Notes under the pieces: generated by a model
The model's input: only the letters and a program-made list of their open reading frames with translations
Databases searched by the model: none
Told to the model about the DNA's origin: nothing
Assembly: GCF_001426745.1 (NCBI RefSeq)
Contig: NZ_LMFI01000017.1
Location: forward strand, 62,001 to 126,000
Source of the DNA: Nocardioides sp. Root140
Lineage (GTDB): Bacteria; Actinomycetota; Actinomycetes; Propionibacteriales; Nocardioidaceae
Direction of reading: 5' to 3'
DNA: 64,000 bases
Made by a program: the position numbers and the translations under genes
In this document: piece by piece, positions 43,855 through 53,334 of the stretch
Position numbering within the stretch: the first letter of the stretch is position 1
Layout of the letters: each line of letters starts with the position of its first letter

Positions 43855-45203
43855 TGATGGAGCGATCCGAAGCACTCAGCCTCGACCACGCGCTGCTGCG
43901 CCGTCTGCAGGTCCGCGTCGGCGACCTGCTCGAGGAGGACCTGTCCGCCCGGCGGCGCCGTCACCTGCCGGCGCTGTCAGAGGAGGACACCGAAGCGTTC
44001 AAGGCCGAGCTGGCACACCGCGTCGTCGACGAACACGCGAAGTCCCAAGCCGAGGGCGGCCTGGGCCAGCTGTCGTGGGAGGACACCCAGGACCTGGTCA
44101 ACGCGCTCAAGAACCGGCTCTACGGGGCCGGATCACTCGAGGCGCTGCTGCGCGACGAACGCATCGAAGAGATCGACATCAACGGCTGGAAGAACGTCTT
44201 CGTCGACTACACCAACGGAGTGAGGGCGAAGGTGGCGCCGGTGTTCGCCTCCAACGAGGAGCTCATCGAGACGATCCAGACCCTCGCCGCCCACGAGGGC
44301 CTCTCGGGCCGCAGCTTCGACTCAGCCAACCCGCACGTGAACTTCCGGCTCGGCTCCGCGCGGGTGCAGGCGGTCATGGCCGTGAGCACACTCCCAGTGG
44401 TCTCGATCCGGCTGCACCACCGGCACATGCGCTACACGCTCAAGGACCTGGTCGCCAACGGCACCATCGACCAGCCGCTGGCCGACTTCTTCGCCGCGGC
44501 CGTGCGGGCGAAGAAGAACATCATCATCGGCGGCGAAACCAGCGCCGGCAAGACGGTCCTGCTCCGCGCTCTGGCGGCCGAGATCGGCCCCGAGGAGCGA
44601 CTGATCACCATCGAGCGGGCGCTCGAGCTGGGCCTGGAGGACGACGTCGACGCCCACCCCGACATCGTCCCGATGGAGGAGCGGCTGCCCAACGCCGAGG
44701 GCGAGGGCGCCGTCCCGATGCGTGAGCTGTTGATGGTCTCCAAGCGGATGCGGCCCGACCGGGTCATCGTCGGTGAGGTCCTCGGCGACGAGATCCTGGT
44801 GATGCTCAACGCGATGATGCAGGGCAACGACGGCAGCCTGTCCACGATCCACTCCAACAGCTCGGAGGGGATCGTGGAGAACATCATCGCCTACGCCGTG
44901 CAGGCCCCCGAGCGGCTCCCGCGAGCCGCGACGGTGAGCATGGTCGCCAACGGCCTGGACTTCCTAGTCTTCGCCCGCCGCTACCGCGGAGAGGGCGAGC
45001 AGCGCCGCGTGGTGCACTCGGTGCGCGAGATCGTCGGCTACGACGAGCACGGGTTGAAGACCAACGAGATCTTCAAGCCCGGCCCGGACGGCATGGCTGT
45101 GCGCGACGAGCCGGTGGCCATCAACTGCATCGAGGCGCTGCGCGAGGCGGGCTACCGCGACGCCGGTGACCCGGGAGGATCAACGCCGGGAGGGTGGGTC
45201 TGA
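43854..45203 (+). CDS. tadA: TadA/CpaF pilus assembly ATPase
   Basis: A 449-aa secretion ATPase of the CpaF group, which powers Flp pilus assembly at the inner membrane. Walker A is IIGGETSAGKTVLLRA (about residues 222-237), the Asp box is VDAHPDIVPMEERL, and Walker B is RPDRVIVGEVLGDEILVML with the Glu. A His box SLSTIHSNSS follows. The length is standard. Encoded directly before the TadB and TadC genes; the stop precedes the next ATG by one base. Confidence 0.93.
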   Translation: MMERSEALSLDHALLRRLQVRVGDLLEEDLSARRRRHLPALSEEDTEAFKAELAHRVVDEHAKSQAEGGLGQLSWEDTQDLVNALKNRLYGAGSLEALLRDERIEEIDINGWKNVFVDYTNGVRAKVAPVFASNEELIETIQTLAAHEGLSGRSFDSANPHVNFRLGSARVQAVMAVSTLPVVSIRLHHRHMRYTLKDLVANGTIDQPLADFFAAAVRAKKNIIIGGETSAGKTVLLRALAAEIGPEERLITIERALELGLEDDVDAHPDIVPMEERLPNAEGEGAVPMRELLMVSKRMRPDRVIVGEVLGDEILVMLNAMMQGNDGSLSTIHSNSSEGIVENIIAYAVQAPERLPRAATVSMVANGLDFLVFARRYRGEGEQRRVVHSVREIVGYDEHGLKTNEIFKPGPDGMAVRDEPVAINCIEALREAGYRDAGDPGGSTPGGWV

Positions 45204-45204
45204 C

Positions 45205-46113
45205 ATGGTCGCGGTTCTCGGGATACTGCTGGCCCTCGGGCTCCTCGGCATCGGTCGCCTGATCCGCGGCCTGCCGCTGCTTCCCGCACTCCGAACTGGA
45301 GAGCGGGTCCGCTACACCTCCAACCGGCTCTCGGCCCACGAGCAGCGGACCCTCATCGCCGGCGCCGCGGTCGGGCTCGTCGTGGTGCTGGTGACCCGCA
45401 ACCTGGTGTTCGGCGTCATCGTCGGCGCCGGCGTGGTGCTGTGGCCGATGGTCGTCGGCGGCGGCAAGGCCGAGCGCGCCGCCCTGGCCAAGCTCGACGC
45501 GCTGGCCCAGTGGACCGAGGCGCTGCGCGACCTGGCCCAGAAGGGCTCCGGCCTGGAGTCGGTCATCCCGCGCACCGTCGACACGGCCTCTGACGTGCTC
45601 GTCGGCCCGCTGCGGCTGATGTCGCGCCGCCTAAGCGTGAAGGTGCCGCTGCCGGAGGCACTGAGCCTGTTCGCCGACGAGGTCGACGACGCCAGCGCTG
45701 ACACCGTAGTCGCTGCCCTCGCGCTGTCGGCACGCCAGCGCCGCGGCCGGCTCTCCGACGTCCTCGGCACCCTCTCGGAGGCGCTGCGCGACGAGCTCGA
45801 GCAGCGCACCAAGGTCATGCGCGAGCGGAACGTGATCCGCCGCGAGGCCGCCCAGGTGGCCGTGCTGACCGGTGTGCTGGTGGTCGGGGCCAGCCTGTTC
45901 GCACCGCCGAGCCTCCCTGTGGAGGGCGGCAGCGCCGCCCAGGTGCTGCCGCTGGTGCTCGCCATCGCGTTCGTTTTCGTGTTCAGCCGGGTCCGCAAGC
46001 TCGCCGAGCCCGAACCGCAGCCGAGGTTCCTGTCCTCGTCCACCGACGTGCTCGAGGCCGCCACCTACCGGCCCCGCACCCGAGCAGCGCTCGAGGAAGG
46101 GGTGACGCGATGA
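45205..46113 (+). CDS. tadB: TadB-like pilus membrane protein
   Basis: A 302-aa protein with an N-terminal helix (VLGILLALGLLGIGRLI), a membrane pair at about 50-85, the T2SSF cytoplasmic domain (LDALAQWTEALRDLAQKGSG, ALALSARQRRGRLSDVLGTL) and C-terminal helices. TadB and TadC form the platform that transmits TadA motion. ATG 45205 has GGGAGGG upstream. Confidence 0.85.
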   Translation: MVAVLGILLALGLLGIGRLIRGLPLLPALRTGERVRYTSNRLSAHEQRTLIAGAAVGLVVVLVTRNLVFGVIVGAGVVLWPMVVGGGKAERAALAKLDALAQWTEALRDLAQKGSGLESVIPRTVDTASDVLVGPLRLMSRRLSVKVPLPEALSLFADEVDDASADTVVAALALSARQRRGRLSDVLGTLSEALRDELEQRTKVMRERNVIRREAAQVAVLTGVLVVGASLFAPPSLPVEGGSAAQVLPLVLAIAFVFVFSRVRKLAEPEPQPRFLSSSTDVLEAATYRPRTRAALEEGVTR

Positions 46114-47033
46114 ACCACGCGACGACCGGGGTGATGGTCCTCGGCGCGCTACTGGCGCTTGGGCTGCTGCAGCTGCGCTGGCTGCTGTTCCCGCCGGCCC
46201 CGGACCTGGTCTCCGAGATCGACCAGTGGCGCCGAGGCCGCGAGCGGTCCACCGAGCGGGTCGGCACCCCGCAGCAACTCTCCCCGCTGGGACGGCTGAC
46301 CCGGTGGGTGGTCGACCTGCTGCGCACCCACCGGCCCGACTTCCTCGACGGCCTCGCCCCAGACCTGGCCATCACTCAACGCGACCTGCAGTCCTGGCTG
46401 ACCCGCGTGACCGGCCTGGCCCTCGGCTTCGGCCTGGCGCCGATCGTGCTGGTGCTCGGACGCCGGCTGCGCGGCGACGACGTCTCGGTGCAGTGGGCGC
46501 CGGTCGTGGGCCTGATCCTGGGTGTCGCCGCGGTGGTGCTCTCGATCAGGGACCTGCGCACTCAAGCCTCGCGGGCCCGCGAGGAGTACACCCAGGCCCT
46601 CTCGACCTACCTCGACCTGGTCGCCATGAGCATGGAGGCAGGCCAAGGGCACGCCCAGGCGCTGCCGGCGGCCTCCCAGATCGGCACCCGCCGCGTCTTC
46701 GACGAGATCCGCACCGCCATCGAGCTGGCCCCATCTCGTGGCATCACCGCCTGGGAAGCCCTCGGCCAGCTGGGGGAGCGGTACCGGATCGCCGAATTGA
46801 TCAGCCTGCGCGCCAGCATCGAGCTCGCCCAAGACGACGGCGCGCGCGTGAAGGCGTCGCTGATCGCCCGGGCCAAGACGATGCGGGCCTCCCGCCTGGC
46901 CGGCGCCGTCGAACGGGCCAACAAAGCCACCGAGTCGATGCGACAGCTGACGATGGTGGCCGCGATGCTCGCCGCGGTCTACATCGCGGCTCCCTACATC
47001 TTGGCTCTGCGATCCGCCGCTGGAGCCCCATGA
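46110..47033 (+). CDS. tadC: TadC-like pilus membrane protein
   Basis: A 307-aa partner of TadB with the same architecture: an N-terminal helix, a membrane pair at about 105-155, a T2SSF domain (YTQALSTYLDLVAMSMEAGQ, ELISLRASIELAQDDGARVK) and a C-terminal helix. Starts inside the tadB stop (ATGA). Confidence 0.85.
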   Translation: MNHATTGVMVLGALLALGLLQLRWLLFPPAPDLVSEIDQWRRGRERSTERVGTPQQLSPLGRLTRWVVDLLRTHRPDFLDGLAPDLAITQRDLQSWLTRVTGLALGFGLAPIVLVLGRRLRGDDVSVQWAPVVGLILGVAAVVLSIRDLRTQASRAREEYTQALSTYLDLVAMSMEAGQGHAQALPAASQIGTRRVFDEIRTAIELAPSRGITAWEALGQLGERYRIAELISLRASIELAQDDGARVKASLIARAKTMRASRLAGAVERANKATESMRQLTMVAAMLAAVYIAAPYILALRSAAGAP

Positions 47034-47101
47034 CCCCATCTGCGACCACCACACCCACAGACCACGATCACCCGCACGATCCTCATGGAGGAGGAGTTCA
47101 G

Positions 47102-47308
47102 ATGTTCCAACCGTTCCGCGTCATCCACACCGTGATGTTGACCCTGATGCTGACCACGAGGTCGCGCTTCGAGGCCAGGAAGCGCGACGAGCGCGGCGAG
47201 GCCGTGCCGTGGCTCATCGTGCTCGGCGCCGGGATCGCGATCGCCTACTTCGCCGGCGACTCCGTCATGGCCTTCGCGAAGAGCCTCGTCGGCCAGCTCG
47301 GCAACTAG
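47102..47308 (+). CDS. Flp-type pilin
   Basis: A 68-aa protein with a short basic N-terminal part (RSRFEARKRDERGEA) followed by one hydrophobic helix (VPWLIVLGAGIAIAYFAGDS). Size and position fit the prepilin of a Tad system; cleavage would be next to the GEA motif. GGAGGAGGAG lies 6-8 nt before ATG 47102; an alternative ATG 47030 overlaps the tadC stop and would add a His-rich leader. Confidence 0.7.
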   Translation: MFQPFRVIHTVMLTLMLTTRSRFEARKRDERGEAVPWLIVLGAGIAIAYFAGDSVMAFAKSLVGQLGN

Positions 47309-47389
47309 ACCAACCGGGCAACCACCCGCCACCCGGACCAGGCCGGTCGGCCGGGCGGTCGCTAGCCGAGGAGAGGAGGACCGAGAAGG

Positions 47390-47845
47390 ATGAGCACCCG
47401 AGCACACGCCCGAGCAGCATGGCGCGATCGGCGTGGCCGACCTGACGAGCAGCCGCGACGTCGCCGGGCTCGTCGACGTCGCAACGAGCGCGGCGCCACC
47501 GGCGTCGAGTTCCTCATCATGGCCACGGTCCTCATCGCACTGTTCACGACCCTGGTCCAGTACGGCATCCGATTCCACGCCCAGCGCGTCGCCGAAGCCG
47601 CTGCGCGCGAAGGCGCCGTGGCCGCCGCCCGCTACGACGGCACCGAGGGCGCCGGCAGCAGCACCGCAAAGGAGTACGTCACCGACGACGGCAAGCCGGC
47701 CGTCACCGGGTCGAGTGTGTCGGTCAGCCGCACGGCGACCGAGGCACGGGTGACCGTCACTGTCGAGGTCGTCACCCTGGCGCCCTGGCTGGGTGGCTCG
47801 ATCACCTCCACCGCGACGGCTCCCGTGGAGAGGTTCGTCGAATGA
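47390..47845 (+). CDS. TadE-like pseudopilin
   Basis: A 151-aa protein: an Arg-rich start, then ERGATGVEFLIMATVLIALF, the TadE prepilin-like motif (E at +5 of the cleavage site), and a beta-rich outer domain (GSSVSVSRTATEARVTVTVE). Minor pseudopilin of the Tad pilus. Strong purine-rich ribosome site before ATG 47390. Overlaps the next gene by 4 nt. Confidence 0.85.
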   Translation: MSTRAHARAAWRDRRGRPDEQPRRRRARRRRNERGATGVEFLIMATVLIALFTTLVQYGIRFHAQRVAEAAAREGAVAAARYDGTEGAGSSTAKEYVTDDGKPAVTGSSVSVSRTATEARVTVTVEVVTLAPWLGGSITSTATAPVERFVE

Positions 47846-48315
47846 CCGGCCGACTCGCACGCAGCATCAACCACCGTCTCTCTCGCCTCCGAGATGCCCG
47901 GGACGAGCGCGGATCCGCTGGCGTCGAGACGCTCATCATGGCGACCGCGGCACTGAGCGTCGTCCTGGTCGTGGTCGCCGCCGGCCGGTACGTCGACGGG
48001 TCGGCGCAGGCCAACGACGCGGCGTACGCCGCCGCCCGCGCGGCGTCGCTCGAGTCGGGCATGGACCAAGGCGCGATCGCCGGTCGGCAGGCGGCAGAGC
48101 AGTCGCTGGCCGACCGCGGGAAGAGCTGCCAGAACCTCAAGGTGTCCTTCGCCGGCAGCGACTTCACCTCCGGCGGCCAGATCATCGCCGAAGTGACCTG
48201 CACCGTCACCCTCGTCGACACCGGAGCCCTGGGCAAGCAGCTCGGCCTGCGACCGAACACCGAGTTCACCGAGCGTGCGGTCGTGCCGATCGAGACCTAC
48301 CGGAGCGAGTCATGA
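47842..48315 (+). CDS. TadE/TadF-like pseudopilin
   Basis: A 157-aa paralogue of the preceding gene with DERGSAGVETLIMATAALSV as cleavage and membrane region, then AQANDAAYAAARAASLESG and a short beta domain with two cysteines (SCQN, VTCTV). A second minor pseudopilin. Overlapping starts and stops on both sides indicate one transcript. Confidence 0.82.
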   Translation: MTGRLARSINHRLSRLRDARDERGSAGVETLIMATAALSVVLVVVAAGRYVDGSAQANDAAYAAARAASLESGMDQGAIAGRQAAEQSLADRGKSCQNLKVSFAGSDFTSGGQIIAEVTCTVTLVDTGALGKQLGLRPNTEFTERAVVPIETYRSES

Positions 48316-48890
48316 CCGCTACGCACCGTGCGTTCACCCCAACACTCAAACGCGCATCCACGCCAGCAATGGTGCGTGCACCCGAGCGGGCCCTACGTCG
48401 GATCGCCCTGCGGGCTGCCTGGCTGGTCGGATCCGCCAGCAGTGCGCCCACAGGCCGCCCGGACCCACCAACCCGCCGGACTCGACGTGTTCGAGACGAC
48501 CGAGGCGTCGCCGCGGTGTGGACGATGATCATCGTCACCACCGCATTCGTCGGTCTGATGGGCCTGGTCGGTGGCGGAGGCGAGCTCATCAACGAGCGCG
48601 TCGAGGCCAAGCGCGCCGCCGAGCAGGCAGCGCGGGCCGGCGCCGACGAACTGTCCGCATCGGCCGTGCGTTCCGGTAGTGACCAGGTCGACGCCGGCGA
48701 GGCGATCGCCCGGGCCAAAAGTGTGCTGCACCAGGCGGGCTGGTCCGGCTCGGTCAGCGTGCAGGGCAGCCGGGTCGTGGTCACCGCCACCGGCAGCCGC
48801 AAGCCCCAGTTCCTCAGCCTGCTCGGCGTAGGAGCTATCCAGATCAGCGAGACCGGCACCGCCGACGCCATCTCGACACCCGACGGCTGA
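48312..48890 (+). CDS. TadG-like pilus protein
   Basis: A 192-aa protein with a longer basic N-terminus and RDDRGVAAVWTMIIVTTAFV as its prepilin-like helix. A coiled AKRAAEQAARAGADEL segment and a beta-rich end (VSVQGSRVVVTATG) follow. This is the small putative-Flp/TadG-N type common in actinobacteria. Confidence 0.78.
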   Translation: MTATHRAFTPTLKRASTPAMVRAPERALRRIALRAAWLVGSASSAPTGRPDPPTRRTRRVRDDRGVAAVWTMIIVTTAFVGLMGLVGGGGELINERVEAKRAAEQAARAGADELSASAVRSGSDQVDAGEAIARAKSVLHQAGWSGSVSVQGSRVVVTATGSRKPQFLSLLGVGAIQISETGTADAISTPDG

Positions 48891-48962
48891 GACACGGTCG
48901 AGCAACGAAGCCGCTGCGGCGCCTGACATGAACGAGGCGTCACCGCGAGAAGGAGGATCACG

Positions 48963-51900
48963 ATGCTGAACAGACTGATACGCGGGGTGGGAGCCCTCGT
49001 CGTGTTGGTGGCGCTCCTCGTGGGTGCGCCACTGGCCCTCCTCGCGTGGGTCGGTAACCCGTGGCCAACCGGCGGCTGGTCCGAAGTCCAGCTGCTGACC
49101 AACCGCACCATCATCGGCGCCTTGGCTGTCGTCGGCTGGCTGGCCTGGGCGCAGATGGCTGCGTGCATCCTGATCGAGCTCGCCGGCGCCGTCCGCGGGA
49201 AGGCGCCCCAGCGCGTCAGGTTCGCCGCCGGAGGCCAGCAGCAGTTCGCTCGCGTGCTCGTGACCTCCGTGATTGCCCTGGGTATCGGTGCCAGCACGGT
49301 CGGCCCTTCACTGGCCGCTACCACTGTGGCCACCCCGCAGCCCGAGACGGCGCCCACCAGCCACACGATCGAGCGGCGCGACATCCAACCGGGCCAGGTC
49401 AACGCCGGTCCCGCCGTTACCATCGACCGCGCCACCACTGTGTGGAAGCTCGCCGAGACACACCTCGACGACGGATCGCGCTGGCGCGAGCTCCTGGACC
49501 TCAACCGCGGTGGCGCACTCAGCGACGGCACCACCCTCACCCAGGCCACCCAGACAATCCCAGCCGGCACCACCCTCCGGCTTCCCGCCGGAGCGCACGT
49601 CGATGCCCCCGCAGACCTCGCCGTTGCTGATCGCGACCAGAGGGACAGGAAGGAAGGCAGCTACACCGTCAAGCCGAACGACACCCTGTGGGACATCGCC
49701 GAGACCAAGCTCGACGACCCCATCCGCTACATGGAGCTCTACGAGGCCAACGCGGACGTCATCGGCAGCAACCCGGACCTGATTTACCCCGGCCAGGTGC
49801 TGGTGCTACCGGGCGCCCATAATCCGACCACTGACCGCGAGCAAGAGCCCAAGCAGCACGACCACGGACCCGATGACGCTACCGATGGCCAGGAGGCGCC
49901 CGCGGAGCCGGCCATCCCGACCGCGCCGCCGCAGGAGACGGTTCAGGACTCACCGAGCACGGAACAGGTCGCGGGCGACGAGGTAGACGCGGCCAGCGAC
50001 GAGGACGGGATCACGGGCCTGCGGGCGCTGCTGGCCACCGCCGCGTGTCTGGCGGTGGGAGCCCTGGGACTGGTGGCCGGCAACCGGCGTCGGCAGTTCC
50101 GGCGGCGCCGGATCGGCCGCACGATCGCCTCGACGCCCGACGAGCTCGTGGAAGTGGAGCAGGCGATCCTCGAGCACGGCTCAGAGGCGCAGGAGGATGT
50201 CGCGTTCCTCGACCGGGCGCTTCGACACGTGGCCGCATCCTGCAAGGTGGCAGGCCACCCGCTTCCCCAGCTGGGCGCCGCCGTGCTGGGCGATGAGGAC
50301 CTGACCCTGCTCTTCACCGACCCCGCCCCCGGGGAGGTGCCGCAGGGCTGGACCGCGACCGATGACGCCCGGGCCTGGATGCTGCCGCGCTGGACCTTCC
50401 TCGAGGAGGACCTGGAGAACCAGCCGGCCCCATACCCGGCGCTGGTGACCATCGGCCAGGACGAGGGCGGTCGTACCTGGCTGCTCGACCTGGAGACGCT
50501 GGGCATGTGCGGGATCGGCGGCGATCCGGCGCAGGTGGCCGACCTGGCGCGGTTCATGGTGGCCGAGCTGGCGGTCAACGCATGGTCGCAGGGGAGTGAG
50601 GTGCTGCTGGCGGACCAGTTCGGAACCGAGACGATCGGCCTCAACCCCGCCCGTCTGCGGCCGGTCCAGCGCAGCGACGCCCTGGCCCGGGCAGCTGTGC
50701 TGACCGGTGAGATGGGCGAGGGCGAGCAGAACCTGGATGCTGACGTGTTGACTCGCCGCCGCGATGGGCTGCTGCTGGACAGCACCAACCCGGTGGTGGT
50801 CGTGGTGTCCTCCCGCCCCGAGGGCGAGTTCGTCGCCGACATCGAGGACCGGGACCGCTCCCGGGTCGTGGTCGTGCACGGGGACGAGGAGACGCCGGCC
50901 GTGAAGCTGGCCGGCGACGGGATGGCGTTCTTGCCGATGTGGGCCATCAGCGTCAAGGCCTTCACGCTGCCGACCGCCGAGGCGGAGGCCATGGCGGCGC
51001 TGGTGGCGTCGACCCGCAACCTCGAGGACGAGCCGGTGCCGGCCACTCAGTCCGACGATGGTCCGCTGGGCAAGTACGCCCGTGCCGATGGGTCGCTGCG
51101 GGAGGAGTACACCGAGCCGCGGCGCACCGAGGGCAACGACCCGTCCTCGATGCTGCCCGATGCCGACGAGGTCTACCTGGCCACCGCGGCCACGACCACC
51201 GAAGACCTCGCCTCGGCCGCGCCGAGTGTTCCCGAGGAGGTCCGCGCCGAGATCGCGGCACTCGACCCGACGCTGGACCAAGACGTCGCTGACTGGTTCG
51301 ACGAGTCCTCGCCGCGGCCCAAGGTGCACCTGCTCGGTCCGGTCTCGGTCACCGCACTCAACGGCGGCGACCCCGCGGCGATCGACAACGCTGGGGGCAC
51401 GGTCTCCTTCATCGCCTACCTGGCCGTTCAGGACCAAGGGGTCACCGGGGAGCGTGCCGCCGTAGCGTGCGGGTGGAAGACGCAGAAGACGGTTCAGAAC
51501 CGTGCCACCAACGCCCGCTTCCTGTTGGGCACCCGACCCGACGGGAGCGACTGGCTGCCGGACGCAAGCATGAGCGCTGGCGCTCGGCGGGGCGCCAGCC
51601 CCACCTACGAGCTGGTCCGAGAACCCGGGGGTGTGCTGACCAGTCCCGACTTGTTCGTGCGGCTCAAACACCGGGCCGAGCGCCGTGGTGACAATGGCTG
51701 CGAGGAGGACTTGGTGACCGCGCTGTCGTTGGTGACTGGTGCCCCGTTCGAGGCAGCCACCGAGAGCCGGTTCAAGTGGTTGTTCAAGCCGGGGCAGCAG
51801 CGGTGGGACGAGATCCTGGTGGGGGCCATCCATGACGCGGCCCACATCCTGGCGACGCGGGCGGTCACGGCTGGCCGGACCGACTTGGTCCGGGTGGCCT

Positions 51901-52094
51901 GCGACGCAGCCCGGAAGGCTAGCCCTCATAGTGACATCGCGTGGCTCGACGAGGCCGCGGCCACCGAAGCCGAGAGCGGTCGTGACGCCGCTGGCGAGCT
52001 CATCCGCGAGCAGGTCCTCGACCGGTACGACGAGGACCTCCCGCCGCGTTCGGAGGCCGTCGTGGAGCAGCGCGAGTGGGGTGCCACCGGGTAG
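48963..52094 (+). CDS. Membrane protein with LysM and BTAD-type regulator domains
   Basis: A 1,043-aa multi-domain protein. Three to four N-terminal membrane helices (residues about 8-30, 50-75, 95-115) precede two LysM-like stretches (ATTVWKLAETHLDDGSRWRE and YTVKPNDTLWDIAETKLDDP ending in YPGQVLVLPG), another membrane helix near 345-365, a large cytoplasmic part, and a C-terminal winged helix plus BTAD-like helical repeat (VHLLGPVSVTAL, then AYLAVQDQGVTGERAAVA). Such fusions are typical last genes of actinobacterial Tad clusters. It could bind cell wall outside and DNA or a partner inside. GAAGGAGG precedes ATG 48963. A strong terminator follows. Confidence 0.8.
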   Translation: MLNRLIRGVGALVVLVALLVGAPLALLAWVGNPWPTGGWSEVQLLTNRTIIGALAVVGWLAWAQMAACILIELAGAVRGKAPQRVRFAAGGQQQFARVLVTSVIALGIGASTVGPSLAATTVATPQPETAPTSHTIERRDIQPGQVNAGPAVTIDRATTVWKLAETHLDDGSRWRELLDLNRGGALSDGTTLTQATQTIPAGTTLRLPAGAHVDAPADLAVADRDQRDRKEGSYTVKPNDTLWDIAETKLDDPIRYMELYEANADVIGSNPDLIYPGQVLVLPGAHNPTTDREQEPKQHDHGPDDATDGQEAPAEPAIPTAPPQETVQDSPSTEQVAGDEVDAASDEDGITGLRALLATAACLAVGALGLVAGNRRRQFRRRRIGRTIASTPDELVEVEQAILEHGSEAQEDVAFLDRALRHVAASCKVAGHPLPQLGAAVLGDEDLTLLFTDPAPGEVPQGWTATDDARAWMLPRWTFLEEDLENQPAPYPALVTIGQDEGGRTWLLDLETLGMCGIGGDPAQVADLARFMVAELAVNAWSQGSEVLLADQFGTETIGLNPARLRPVQRSDALARAAVLTGEMGEGEQNLDADVLTRRRDGLLLDSTNPVVVVVSSRPEGEFVADIEDRDRSRVVVVHGDEETPAVKLAGDGMAFLPMWAISVKAFTLPTAEAEAMAALVASTRNLEDEPVPATQSDDGPLGKYARADGSLREEYTEPRRTEGNDPSSMLPDADEVYLATAATTTEDLASAAPSVPEEVRAEIAALDPTLDQDVADWFDESSPRPKVHLLGPVSVTALNGGDPAAIDNAGGTVSFIAYLAVQDQGVTGERAAVACGWKTQKTVQNRATNARFLLGTRPDGSDWLPDASMSAGARRGASPTYELVREPGGVLTSPDLFVRLKHRAERRGDNGCEEDLVTALSLVTGAPFEAATESRFKWLFKPGQQRWDEILVGAIHDAAHILATRAVTAGRTDLVRVACDAARKASPHSDIAWLDEAAATEAESGRDAAGELIREQVLDRYDEDLPPRSEAVVEQREWGATG

Positions 52095-52127
52095 CTCGCG
52101 GCAGGCTCCGACGGGGCTCTCGAGGAC

Positions 52128-52180
52128 GGCTTCGGCCCTGTCTCACCTGGATGGTGGGACAGGGCCGAAGCCCGTTTTCT
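52128..52180 (+). terminator. Intrinsic terminator after the Tad operon
   Basis: GGCTTCGGCCCTGTCTCACC (52128-52147) pairs with GGTGGGACAGGGCCGAAGCC (52153-52172) apart from one T-G wobble, with a TGGAT loop, followed by CGTTTTCT. A 20-bp stem plus T-run makes this a strong terminator. Confidence 0.85.
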
Positions 52181-52244
52181 GGTCGCCCACGGGGGTGTCC
52201 GCAACCGTTCGGACGAACTTTTCTGACTTTTTCTCGGAGGGGTC

Positions 52245-52363
52245 TGGTGAGCGGCCTCACCGGCTCTGACCTGCGGTTTTGCGTTTGGTGAGCGGGTGTG
52301 GTGAGCGGTCACCCTGCCGGTCCGGGGGTGTGGTGAGCGCTGTGGTGAGCGAGGTGGTGAGGG
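52245..52363 (+). repeat. Iterons TGGTGAGCG upstream of the sigma-like regulator
   Basis: TGGTGAGCG occurs exactly at 52245, 52286, 52299, 52331 and 52343, and with one change at 52355, all on the plus strand within 120 bp. The last copies are 12-13 bp apart. Located 50 bp before the start of a DNA-binding protein gene, they look like an operator or iteron cluster. Confidence 0.7.
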
Positions 52364-52412
52364 GTCGGTTCTGCAGTAGGCGCGTCCTGATCGCCTCTCT
52401 CGGAGGACCGCC

Positions 52413-53303
52413 ATGTCGGCCAATCACCCCGCCCACGAAGTCACCATCGGTGCCGCATCCCAGATCCCGACCCCTCGTCTGTCCTGGAGCGACGGCCAGC
52501 ACCAGCGGCGCACGGCCCAAAGCGCCCTGGCGACCTCGGTCATCAGCAGCCTGGAGCGCTCCGGGAAGTGGGCCAAGTGGCAGCAGGTTGAGCCCCGGCT
52601 GGCCGGGTTCGCCAGCATTGAGGAGGCACGGGAAGGATGGCGTCGACGCGACGAGCGCTGCTACCAGGTCGTCGCGGGCCTGACCGCCCTCGGGTCCCGC
52701 CGCGGAGGCGATGACGACGACGCCGCGCTGGCCGTGGCGGTGCTGCTCGAGGAGGGTGTGAACCGGGTGGCGATGACCCTGACCGACGTGTGCGAGATCG
52801 ACGACGTCAACGCCACGGTGTGGGAGGAGGTCAAGGGAGCTGAGCCGCAGGTGGACTGCCACGCGGCTACCTACCTGCTGCGGCGCGCCCGACAGCGTCT
52901 CAGCCGACCGGCCGCCGGCATGGTCTCCCGGGTCGCCACGACGTCTCTGGACGCACGGACCGAGACGAACAACTCGTTGGTGCTCGGCAGCCATACCGAC
53001 GGCGCGGGCCGCTCCGACCAGGACCGCGACCTGATCCTCGCGGGCCCCGACGTCGAGGACCCGGTCGAGGACCTGGTCGACCTGCTCACCTGGGCGCGCG
53101 AGGTCGGCGTGATCGACACCGAGGAGATCGACCTGCTCATCGAGCTCCTCGCCGCGGAGAACGACGGCATGGCCCGCGAGGAGGCCCAGCGGGTCGTCGG
53201 CGAGCGCCGCGGCGTCGCGATGCGGACGATCCGGCGTCGCCGCGACCGCACCGCCGCGCGGCTGCGGGACGCCGCCCCGAAGTACCTGGCCGCCATGGCC
53301 TGA
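52413..53303 (+). CDS. Putative transcription regulator with a sigma-like C-terminal helix-turn-helix
   Basis: A 296-aa acidic, helical protein. The C-terminal GMAREEAQRVVGERRGVAMR-TIRRRRDRTAARLRDAAPK resembles sigma region 4 or a related helix-turn-helix. The middle (DATVWEEVKGAEPQVDCH-type segment, LLRRARQRLSRPAAGM) is unassigned. ATG 52413 follows CTCGGAGGACCGCC. Iterons lie just upstream, suggesting autoregulation, and the conjugation operon starts just downstream. It could be the activator of the dispersed promoter-like elements, but nothing in the sequence proves that. Confidence 0.55.
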   Translation: MSANHPAHEVTIGAASQIPTPRLSWSDGQHQRRTAQSALATSVISSLERSGKWAKWQQVEPRLAGFASIEEAREGWRRRDERCYQVVAGLTALGSRRGGDDDDAALAVAVLLEEGVNRVAMTLTDVCEIDDVNATVWEEVKGAEPQVDCHAATYLLRRARQRLSRPAAGMVSRVATTSLDARTETNNSLVLGSHTDGAGRSDQDRDLILAGPDVEDPVEDLVDLLTWAREVGVIDTEEIDLLIELLAAENDGMAREEAQRVVGERRGVAMRTIRRRRDRTAARLRDAAPKYLAAMA

Positions 53304-53334
53304 GCACCTCGGTCAGCATTCTCGAAGAACTTTG

